Origin: Bog-473 sp963791455
GTDB taxonomy: Bacteria > Actinomycetota > Acidimicrobiia > Acidimicrobiales > RAAP-2
Direction of reading: 5' to 3'
Assembly: GCA_963791455.1 (NCBI GenBank)
Contig: CAWBSM010000001.1
Location: 1-64,000, forward strand
DNA: 64,000 bases
Position numbers and translations under genes: made by a program. The notes beneath the pieces were generated by a model. It worked only from the letters and a program-made list of their open reading frames with translations, had not been told where the DNA came from and did not search any database. This document shows positions 20,520 through 28,533 of the stretch, piece by piece; the stretch's first letter is position 1, and the number at the start of each line of letters is the position of its first letter.

Positions 20520-21394
20520 GACGACGCATGGAAGAGACGGTTTCGACCGTCCAGCATTAACGCCTCAAAATCGTCTGCCGTGAGACCAGCGAGTTGATCT
20601 ATTCCAATCGTCAAAGTGGCGCCCGTCGATTGCACTCGCCACGCCGGAGAGGCGGGTTCCTGCATGACCAAGAGCCCAATTAGTGCGCCTGCCTCTGACA
20701 TATACTTTCGCAGTTGCGCTTCCCTCTGTTTCTGTGACGCCCGCTTCCCGGCGACCTCAACAAGAATTGGGTTGAAGGGAACGCCAGAAAGCGCCGGTAC
20801 CCACACCGCGACGTCGGCTCGTCCCTGTCGGTTCGCCGGTTCATACGCGACGATCTCCGTACCGAGTTGTAGCAATACTTCACCTACAGCTCGTTCAGAG
20901 CCATCTGCCCATGCAATCCGGTTCACCGAAGTGTCGACTCGTCGTAGTTGCTCAGACTTCGGGGAGGTTGACGCCAGGCTTCTGCCGATTTGGAGCAGCC
21001 CAACAAGTCGTTCTAGTGCGTCAGACGAGTATTGGTCTGGCATCCGCATCGACGGAATGTCGCGCAATGCGGCTGGCAACTTTTCAGGTTGGACTTTCGC
21101 TCCCATCACGAGCACGACTGGGAGGCCTAATCCAAGTCCAGCTCCGATCTCGAGGATCACTCCAACCGGTGGTTGGATGGAAGTCAGGAAAGCGACAACG
21201 GCTCCGCAGCGCTGAATGGTCGTCCGAATGCTGACCGGGGTGATCCGTTCATAGTCGGAGGACGACAGGTACGAAATACCAGCCAGCTGAAGGAATCGCT
21301 CGACGTCACCACGCCTATTGCCACCCGACGAAAGGAAGACCAACGGCGGTCGCGAAAGGTCTGGCACCACAACGCAAACCGTACAAGACGGCAT
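20516..21394 (-). CDS. TIR/deoxyribosyltransferase-like domain fused to a nuclease-like domain
   Basis: 292 aa. Residues about 15-125 look like the Rossmann-type fold shared by TIR and nucleoside 2-deoxyribosyltransferase proteins: strand PLVFLSSGGNRRGDVERFL, strand CGAVVAFLTS, and GVILEIGAGLGLGLPVVLVMG, in which Glu82 is at the catalytic glutamate position. Such domains cleave NAD or nucleotides in several phage-defence proteins. Residues about 160-270 resemble a PD-(D/E)XK fold: Asp194 in GRADVAVW and Glu213 in ILVEVAGK, but the lysine sits at +4 (Lys217), not +2, so nuclease activity is uncertain. Overlaps the next gene by 4 bp. I do not know a named system with this pair. Confidence 0.65.
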   Translation of the reverse strand: MPSCTVCVVVPDLSRPPLVFLSSGGNRRGDVERFLQLAGISYLSSSDYERITPVSIRTTIQRCGAVVAFLTSIQPPVGVILEIGAGLGLGLPVVLVMGAKVQPEKLPAALRDIPSMRMPDQYSSDALERLVGLLQIGRSLASTSPKSEQLRRVDTSVNRIAWADGSERAVGEVLLQLGTEIVAYEPANRQGRADVAVWVPALSGVPFNPILVEVAGKRASQKQREAQLRKYMSEAGALIGLLVMQEPASPAWRVQSTGATLTIGIDQLAGLTADDFEALMLDGRNRLFHASS

Positions 21395-21480
21395 GGGGAA
21401 TGGGTTATTGCTGCGGCGCCCAGCACAACAGCGGGGTCAGAATGTGCAACGTCCAAGAACACAAACGGGGTACAGCGCAA

Positions 21481-24006
21481 TCACGTCTCGATGACGGCGA
21501 CGGGTACCCCGGCCTCGATCGCCACCGGCGTGTAGATATCCACCTCTTCGACGGGCGTCTCGATTGAGATCAATAGCGAATAGCGAGCGCCCAGTTCGCT
21601 CTGATCGCGCCCTTGCAGCTCCTTCCACCACCCGGTGACGGGGTATATGGCGACGAGTCCTCTCGCCGCCAGGTCGGCTGCCGTGCCGTGCCAAATGTCA
21701 CTGTGGAGCGATCCTCGGTTCCGGGTCTCGCTGCCAAGAAACCAGCCATCCGGATCTCCGCTGCGGGCCGGCCGCTCTTCCTCCTCGGCAAGCGCCCTCT
21801 TGTTGATGCGCTTTCGGAACTCGTCGTTGGTCTCATCCGCTTCTCGAAGGTCGAAGCGCAACTGATGGGATGCATAACGATAACGCCGCCGGAATCCCCT
21901 ACGTGTGGGACTTGGCTCGATGAAGTACGAGAGAGTCACCCGCATCGTGACCGGAACTCCCCCTAGTTCTGTCAGTTCCTCTCGTGGCCACGGCAAGTCG
22001 TGTAGGTGCATCTCCCTCAGTGCACCCTTTAGAAATGGGTGAATCGTGTCCTGGACGATCAACGTGAGTGCATCGGTTGCGCTGCGCAGTGCACGCTCCG
22101 CGGTTGGGACGCCGAAACCGTAACGCCTGACGTATGCCGCTCGTCCCCTCCGGCTGGCGCCTGCCGCTGACATCTGCTGCTGCATCTGTGGTGTCCACTC
22201 GGCAGAATGGACCAGGAGACCCCGCACCGTCTCGGGCCAATAGCCAGGGTACTCGGCCGTGATCGTTGCAGCCAGGTGTGCCCCATGGGCCGTGCCCGCG
22301 CTCGTGGCGTTGATCGTTGTGAATGTTGGCGGATTGCGACGCGTGGTAAGGATTTGCATCGATTCGGGCCAGTCGACATCGGCTCCGCTCGGTGACACGG
22401 CAGCGTTACCGCCTTCAAGAACAATGTCCGGCTTGATGGGCCACTGGCGCTGAAAGCCAACGCCTGTCCGGCTGAACGGAGACAAGTCACCCGGTTGGGC
22501 TAAAGGAGCCCACCCTTCGTGCGGAGTGCCCTCGGCCCCGACATCGACGAGATCGGTGTAGGCGCCAATTGTTAGAGCGTTCCATGCTTGTGCCGGATCT
22601 TCGACTGGCAGCGCGTCGCACCGGTCCAGGTAGGTAAGGGTTGTATCGGTTAGATCTCGAACATTGCCGGCTGAAATGATGAACAGCCTGTGGGATTCGG
22701 CGCTCGCCTCATCGATGTACTTCAGCTCACCGTTCACCGTATCGAACGCTCGTCCAGCGGCAAGAGCATCCACGGCCGCGGACCACGACGTCGGTGTTCC
22801 TGGAACTCGATCAGGGACAGCGGTGACAGCCATTGAGAATGCACGCCGGCGGGTGGGCGCTTGGACCTCGGTCCGCGACACTGCCTCGGCGGTGATGGCT
22901 CCATACAACTTTGGATCCGTGTCGTTCTCAGGTGGACGGACTTTCACCGACTCGAGCCGGTGGCGGAGCCGTACCCTTCGTCCGCTCTCTAGGGCAGTGC
23001 GGAGGTCGCCGTACAAGGTGACGCCTGCCATCTCGGTTCCATGACCATGGTGGTCCGCGGCTCCCCACGTCGGATCACACGTCTGAACATCTTCGACCGC
23101 GAGTGAATGTTCAAGGAGCGGGTGTCCACGGTTTACACCCGTGTCGAGTAGGCAAGCGGCGGGCGCGTCATTCGGTGGGGGTTCCGTTCTGCCGACCAGG
23201 TCATTGATCCAATCGGCCTGCTCTGCGGGTGCAAGTCCTGCGAAGAACTCCGAGTTGACGTGAGCTGCTCGCAGCTCCGCAAAATCGTCAATGACGTTCA
23301 ATGCAGAGGCCAGCTGTATAGCGGTTGCACGAACCAGAAGGATCACCCGGTTGTCAAAGACCAGCCGACGGGGACCGATCACGATATTCGTATCTCCAGC
23401 CAACTGTTCGAGGCGCTGCACTTCGTTTCCATCGCTCCGCCGGAGCCATATCTCCCACCAAGTGACATTGTGGGGTTCTGGAAACGACTCGCGATCGTCC
23501 GTCCAAAGCTCTCGGATAGTTGCCAAACGGAGCGCAGCGATTCGCTCAACCATGTTGGCGTTCTTCGGTCTTCCCGTGCGAGTGTCCTGCGTGGCGTATT
23601 GCTCCAGACGCTGTAGGAAGTACCCCAAGTCACCACCAGGCACGTAAACGGTTGCAAACTGAACCCGCTCGTCATCCGCCCCGCGCTCGTGCACGGCAAG
23701 AAGCTCGGGAGTGCGGCGCCGGAGGGGATCTAGTGACTTCAGCTCCAGCTCGAATCCCGGCCAGCTTTCGAAGGTCACGAGCATGCCCTCAGCGGCGGAC
23801 GTGACCCTCAACTCCTGCGAAGTCACGGCCCTGCGGGCTTGGGCTTCCAGTGCTACACGACCCGCTTCTTGCGTAAGCCGCAGAGCATGCTCGGCTCGAA
23901 TCGGCGATGGCGGCCGCGGGCTACCGCGACCGGTGGCATGAGAGGTGTAGCCCTCCGCCTCGGCCGCGCGGTGAACCAGGATATGGGGTCGGTCGCGAGG
24001 GGCCAC
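21481..24006 (-). CDS. subtilase (S8) protein, IetS-like
   Basis: 841 aa, GTG start 12 bp after the AAA gene. A large N-terminal region (about 1-270) of unknown fold precedes a subtilisin domain with the full triad: Asp about 287 in LLDTGVNRGHP, His about 321 in HHGHGTEMAG, and Ser about 570 in NATSAGTAHGAHLAA. A C-terminal beta-rich extension follows. No signal peptide, so it acts inside the cell. An AAA ATPase with an intracellular subtilase matches the ietAS organisation, described from an Agrobacterium Ti plasmid as a stability/exclusion system and later reported as an anti-phage system. The serine motif is ATSAGTA, not GTSMAAP, a modest deviation. Sequence uninterrupted. Confidence 0.88.
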   Translation of the reverse strand: MAPRDRPHILVHRAAEAEGYTSHATGRGSPRPPSPIRAEHALRLTQEAGRVALEAQARRAVTSQELRVTSAAEGMLVTFESWPGFELELKSLDPLRRRTPELLAVHERGADDERVQFATVYVPGGDLGYFLQRLEQYATQDTRTGRPKNANMVERIAALRLATIRELWTDDRESFPEPHNVTWWEIWLRRSDGNEVQRLEQLAGDTNIVIGPRRLVFDNRVILLVRATAIQLASALNVIDDFAELRAAHVNSEFFAGLAPAEQADWINDLVGRTEPPPNDAPAACLLDTGVNRGHPLLEHSLAVEDVQTCDPTWGAADHHGHGTEMAGVTLYGDLRTALESGRRVRLRHRLESVKVRPPENDTDPKLYGAITAEAVSRTEVQAPTRRRAFSMAVTAVPDRVPGTPTSWSAAVDALAAGRAFDTVNGELKYIDEASAESHRLFIISAGNVRDLTDTTLTYLDRCDALPVEDPAQAWNALTIGAYTDLVDVGAEGTPHEGWAPLAQPGDLSPFSRTGVGFQRQWPIKPDIVLEGGNAAVSPSGADVDWPESMQILTTRRNPPTFTTINATSAGTAHGAHLAATITAEYPGYWPETVRGLLVHSAEWTPQMQQQMSAAGASRRGRAAYVRRYGFGVPTAERALRSATDALTLIVQDTIHPFLKGALREMHLHDLPWPREELTELGGVPVTMRVTLSYFIEPSPTRRGFRRRYRYASHQLRFDLREADETNDEFRKRINKRALAEEEERPARSGDPDGWFLGSETRNRGSLHSDIWHGTAADLAARGLVAIYPVTGWWKELQGRDQSELGARYSLLISIETPVEEVDIYTPVAIEAGVPVAVIET

Positions 24007-24018
24007 TTACCGTCTGTG

Positions 24019-25002
24019 TCAGACGACGCCGGAGTGGCGCCGCTCATTCAGCGCAGCGATTAATACCTCTGTCGTGACGCGATCCGCCTTGGACAAGATC
24101 GTCTGCTTCGCTGCCTGCTCGCATGCGATAGTCAATTCCGAGTGGCTGAGTCCCTGAGCCGCGTCATCGATGCGCTTCCAGTTCAAACCTTGAGTTTTGA
24201 GCGACGCAAGTCGATTGCGAATAACGGAACGCGCTAACTCGGGAGTGGGTAAGGAGTACTCGACAACAAGTCCAAAGCGACGAAAAATCGCTCGATCCAG
24301 CATTTGCGGATGGTTGGTAGCAGCAGCCAGGATGCTCGACGAGCGGTGCTGTTCTAGGAATTGGAGGAAGGAGTTCAAGACTCGGCGAATCTCGCCCACG
24401 TCGTTGGGGCTCGATCGATCACCCGCGAGTGCGTCCACCTCGTCAAAGAAGTACACGCCACGCGTATGTTCAGCGGCATCGAAGATGAGACGCAATTTTG
24501 CCGATGTTTCCCCCATGAACTTCGTGATAAGGGTCTCTAGCCGGATGAGGAATAGCGGTAAGTGCAATTCGCCGGCAAGCACGCTTGCGGAGAGCGTCTT
24601 ACCCGTTCCCGGGGGCCCGAGAAACAAGACCGAACGGACGGGCTCGAATCCGTACTCAAGCAAGCGGTCCTGCTGGCGCTGCTCTGTCAGAACTCGTTCC
24701 AATGAAGCTCTCAGGCTGTCCTCAACGACGAGATCACCTAGTCGCTGGTCCGGGTAGGAGACGGCCAAGAGCCCGGCGAGGTCCCCCCGAGGTTGAGTCA
24801 CTGGGACAGGCCGCAGTTGACGGCCGCCCTGTTGCGACGCCGCCTTAGCTTGATCCACCAGCTCTCGAAGTTCGTGGGCGAAGCGAGACTGCCCGGCCTT
24901 CGCCGCCCGAGCTGCGACCTGCATAGCTACGGCATAGAAGTGGCCATCATCACCGTCGGCATGGCTGCGGACCAGTGATTTGACCTGATCAGCGGTCGCC
25001 AT
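24019..25002 (-). CDS. AAA+ ATPase, IetA-like partner of the subtilase
   Basis: 327 aa from ATG 25002, chosen over an upstream GTG at 25044 because GGAGGGA lies 9 bp before it. The N-terminal helical region (about 1-90) is followed by an AAA+ module: Walker A GPPGTGKT (about 128-135), Walker B VYFFDEVDAL (about 184), sensor-1 ILAAATNHP, and arginine-finger region AIFRRFGLVVEY. The type is the FtsH/spastin-like ATPase that pairs with intracellular subtilases. In the ietAS model the ATPase restrains or directs the protease. It is followed at 12 bp by the subtilase, so the two are co-expressed. Sequence uninterrupted. Confidence 0.9.
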   Translation of the reverse strand: MATADQVKSLVRSHADGDDGHFYAVAMQVAARAAKAGQSRFAHELRELVDQAKAASQQGGRQLRPVPVTQPRGDLAGLLAVSYPDQRLGDLVVEDSLRASLERVLTEQRQQDRLLEYGFEPVRSVLFLGPPGTGKTLSASVLAGELHLPLFLIRLETLITKFMGETSAKLRLIFDAAEHTRGVYFFDEVDALAGDRSSPNDVGEIRRVLNSFLQFLEQHRSSSILAAATNHPQMLDRAIFRRFGLVVEYSLPTPELARSVIRNRLASLKTQGLNWKRIDDAAQGLSHSELTIACEQAAKQTILSKADRVTTEVLIAALNERRHSGVV

Positions 25003-25198
25003 ATCCGTCCATCCCTCCGTAATAGCGGCTCTGAGCTGGACCAATTAATCCCGCGGTCACACCGACGACATGATGGCACGCGGATGTGCCCACTGCCCAG
25101 GACCCCACCTTCCCGGAACCTAGCGCGGTCTCGAAGAACGTCGATTCCGTCCTCTGCCGCTGAAAACGACCGTCGTTTGTCGTCCTTGGCCAATTCGG

Positions 25199-27591
25199 TC
25201 AGTTGGGCCGAGAGAACCGCTCCAAGACATCCTCTCGCCGGACGAGGACTCCTGCCGAGGGGGCGAACAACTCAGCGAGCCAAGGTCCAGTCGGTATTTG
25301 CGATTCAACGAGTTCCCTAGCCTGCCCACGCTCAGCTGCGCTTCCGCTACCCCAGTTCTCGCCGTAGACCGTCAGGCGTGCGCTCTGCATGTCGAAAAGT
25401 GCTGAGATCGCATCCAAGTGAACGAGACATAGCTGTTCTCTGGCCGCGCTCGCTGCGACCTCGTCTACAGACTCGAGGTGGGTGACGATGCATCCAACGA
25501 CATGGAGTCTCGGAGATCCATGTTCCTGGGCTAGTTGGCCTAGAGCTTGGTCCACCCAATCTCTTGGAAGCTCATCGGGATTTCCAGTCTTCACTTCCCA
25601 GAGTCGACGTTCGATCTTGCGGTCAGACGACCAGCTCCAGATCGCGTCCGTAACGCCTTGTCCACTCGGACGGCTTGCGCTGAGTCCAGCCATCCGGCCG
25701 AGCAGCTCCAGTGCCTCGGCCTGTTGATCATGTGTTCCGAAGAGCCCCGTTGAGCAGCGGTCAATGGCTCGCCGAATTCCGGCCGCTCCTGCCTCCCGAA
25801 GCCATTCATCCCAGACGGTCCAAGGTGTCTCTTCTGTTCGAACAGCCTGTTGTCCACGCAATTCTGTCAATACTCGGTTGAGGCGTACAAACCATCCTGT
25901 GAACGCACCTCCGTCGGTGGCCGCACGGAGTGCATCAATGGCTCGTCCCTCCGATCCAGGGAGGCCTTCGGAATAAAGCGCCTGAGCCTCGACGTATCTC
26001 CAGAATGCGGCGTGTTCAATCTCTCCGGATGCAAGGAGCGTGGTCGCAGCTCGTGCCGCGGCCTGCGCGGCCCTCTGGGGATCGCCAAGCCAGAGTCTTG
26101 TGACGGCCGTCACCTCATCGACTGAGCTGCCTGCTGTGGCGGCAGCGCGTGCCCGCCCCGGGCGTGGACGAAGGGATTCCGTAGGCTCTCCGTGGACACT
26201 CGGTCCACCGTTTGTTCTCCAGAACTCAGCGGCTGTCGAGCGGATTGGCGGCCACCCATGCCGAAGGCGGCCCAGCGCATCATCAATGGTCGGTCGAATA
26301 TCCCTTGGAATTGCGGCTTGCACACCCGATTGGGCAAGGAGAGTTCCGAACCCCGGAGCGAGGCCAAGGTACATTGCCCAGTCGCCCTGTTTACGGTTCG
26401 CGCGTCCCAGCGCCTGCGTCACGCGCTGTCCCACTCTGTGGCGCATAAACGTGGCGTCACCGAGATATGCCATCACGAACCGTTCAAATTCCGTGCTGGC
26501 CGCGGGAACACTTGGCATGATCACGAGACGACAAATGTCGCCGGTCAAGTCCAGACCGTCGTATCGGCCGGCAGTGACTAAGTGGCCTTCTGGGTCTTTG
26601 ACCCAACGTTCGAGCGCTCCGTCGTCACCGCCCCCTCGAAGCCGATAAGAACGAAAATCGCGCACAGCCAATTGCCGCTCTACGGCATCGGCTTCGGCGT
26701 GTGACGCACACAGCCATGTCGTCCGTCCCGCCGCCGAGGCTTGGACCAAAGCGAATGAAAACGCGACGTCGTCAAGAGCGTCAGACTCCCCCGGATTTAG
26801 AAGGAATAGGCGTTGACCGACCTCTCCGGGAGTGACGGGGTCATCGAGCACGCTCACAACTGGCTGGACTCCTAGCCGCCGCTGCAGGTCGTCCATGGTC
26901 CCGAGTGTCGCTGAGAGGTACAACCGTTGACGCGGATTCCGATATCCCGGCAGCGTCTGCGTCGGAGGATGATACGGCCGGATTTCAATGGCAGTTGGCC
27001 CAACCAACACCCCGCAGCCGAGCAAATGGGGACGCACCGTGGGCCAGACGAACCGCGCGTCGTTGCTCGGGAGTTCGTTTGCAAGCAGCTCTGCAACCCG
27101 ATCGGCAATAGCTTGCCAATGCGTAAATGCGAGCAATTCCGGAGGCGTGGTTGGACCAGCAGCATCTTCACGCATCATCTCAACGGACGGATATAGGTCT
27201 GTGTGGGCCAGAACCAGATCACACACCCTGTTATAAAGATCGCCCTGTGTGCGTCGATCGATGCGTATCGCAAGAGCCCCGCGAGCGGTTGCTCTGCGAG
27301 ATGCGCATCGTCAAAGATCACGAGATCGGCTGGTTCGACCTTGGGGCTGCTATTGAAGTAGGTCCAGTAGTTCATTGCGCCAACGGACTGGGCGTCGTGG
27401 TACGCAGCAAGGCCTGCTGGCGGGTAGTTGCCACCCGAGAACTTGACGATGTCGAGACCTGGGAGATCGGCTGCTTGACCGATGACTTGATCGCGCATCG
27501 GCGAATCTAAAACCGAATGGAGCGAGTCGAGAGCGGTGAGAACATTTGAGAACAAAAGCTCCGGGAACGGCAGAAACGGCCGGAAATTCAC
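25199..27591 (-). pseudogene. DEAD/DEAH helicase with C-terminal PD-(D/E)XK nuclease, N-truncated and frameshifted
   Basis: The upstream frame (27591-27175) carries motif II, LVIFDDAHLAEQPL, then goes out of frame near 27227-27232; one added base joins it to LVLAHTDLYPSVEMMRED in the downstream frame. That frame holds LYLSATLG (motif III region), a helicase C-terminal lobe with RYDGLDLTGDICRLVIM, and motif VI VTQALGRANRK. The last 150 residues contain TDAIWSWSSDRKIERRLWEVKTG, a PD-(D/E)XK signature (EVK near 25589-25597). The N-terminal part with motif I (Walker A) is absent: homologous sequence begins only near 27480, about 200 bp from the right repeat. As it stands the helicase cannot be active. 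It heads the minus-strand block and is 197 bp from the AAA gene. Confidence 0.75.
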
Positions 27592-27692
27592 GGTAACTGA
27601 CGGTCATATGGAGATGATCGGAAGCCGAGGTCAGAAGGCATAAGAGTAGGCAGTGATCACTACCGGTAAATGACTGAAAAGGGCCAGGTCGA

Positions 27693-27709
27693 ACTACGGA
27701 TCAGAAGGT
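27693..27709 (+). repeat. right attachment-site core (attR)
   Basis: Exact copy of the 17-mer ACTACGGATCAGAAGGT from tRNA-Arg, same orientation. The match stops on both sides (A instead of G before, C instead of T after). The following bases do not resemble a tRNA 3' half, unlike a textbook attR. Palindromes AGTGATCACT (27652-27661) and ACCGGT lie just inside. Confidence 0.65.
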
Positions 27710-27778
27710 CTACTTCGGGACGGGATTATCAGAGTTGCAGAGAGAGGGCCTTGGGCGGCTGGGGTTTGGGAGCTTCAA

Positions 27779-28216
27779 TTGCCGCGAGTGTTCGCAACAT
27801 TAATTCTCTTCGGGTCGCGTAAACTTCGTGGCCTAGGGTCTCCCGAGAGCGCTGATTTGATGGGCTCCTCCCATCTGCAGGACTTTGCTGGATCCCTCCG
27901 AACTTGTCCGGGGGGAGCGTGTGCGTCTACATCAAGCTTCGAGAGGCTCGCCATCTTGGCGAGGCCCGGGGTCTCGGGCGTCGACCCGTACCTGGTAGCC
28001 GAACGGTGGCTCGAACTCGTCGCCTCGACCCTGGCTGAGTATCGGGACGAGCACCACCGGGCTCGATACATCTTGTTGCGCAACACCACTCCCAGCCTCA
28101 AGAGCAGACCCCTGTCGAACCCCACGGCCGAGGCTTTCTTCGTCGACCTCCCTGCCGCCACTCCGCTGGAAGCGCGGGTCAACGCGTGCATCTTGGGGGT
28201 TCCCGACCTCACGTAG
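27779..28216 (+). CDS. hypothetical protein, doubtful
   Basis: An uninterrupted 145-codon frame starting at TTG, or from ATG 27858 (about 119 aa). No family recognised; the central part PYLVAERWLELVASTLAEYRD looks like an amphipathic helix and could be real. The opposite strand is also open over almost the same span, a common artefact of GC-rich codon structure, and there is no clear ribosome-binding site. It may be a fragment of a gene cut by events at the right end of the element. Confidence 0.3.
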   Translation: MPRVFATLILFGSRKLRGLGSPESADLMGSSHLQDFAGSLRTCPGGACASTSSFERLAILARPGVSGVDPYLVAERWLELVASTLAEYRDEHHRARYILLRNTTPSLKSRPLSNPTAEAFFVDLPAATPLEARVNACILGVPDLT

Positions 28217-28533
28217 TCGTATCACGCTATGGCAGCGGTTGGTTGAGCCACCACAAGGCGCCTAATCGTTCCGTAATCCAGTCGACCATGGAGACGCTCA
28301 CACAACGCGATCCATTCGAAACACAGAATGACGGCCGACAACCCACAACACCACCCCAGCGTCCATTGCTCTGGGCGGCGGCCAACTTGCAGCGTGCGCT
28401 AAACGAGGCGCCCAACGCTTCATTGGCGACTGGGCTATCCAGCCTAGGGGTCTTATCTACTAGCACGGTACTGCTACCGTTCTGCGCACGGACCAGAGCC
28501 AGAAGTGGACAGACACGCGAAGGAGCGGAACCC
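28217..28533. other. intergenic region upstream of the HNH-DGQHR gene
   Basis: 317 bp. The frame of the following gene is open through most of it, but the codons look non-coding and the good ribosome-binding site is at 28520-28525. Probably the promoter region of the HNH-DGQHR operon; no repeat seen. Confidence 0.4.

Larger units (their letters stand above)
1048..27709. mobile_element. tRNA-Arg-integrated mobilizable genomic element with defence cargo
   Basis: About 26.7 kb bounded by a 17-bp direct repeat, one copy inside tRNA-Arg. Element functions visible are a tyrosine integrase beside the tRNA, an excisionase-like HTH protein, a single-strand DNA-binding protein and a MobF-type relaxase-helicase. 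Cargo is a PLD/DEAH/DUF3427 helicase, Fic protein, type I restriction-modification, ArdC antirestriction and a minus-strand nuclease/AAA/subtilase block. No coupling ATPase or type IV secretion genes were seen, so if mobile it would be an integrative mobilizable element using a helper. Many genes are interrupted. The right limit is less certain than the left because no tRNA 3' remnant follows the right repeat and the last gene lacks its N-terminus. Confidence 0.7.
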
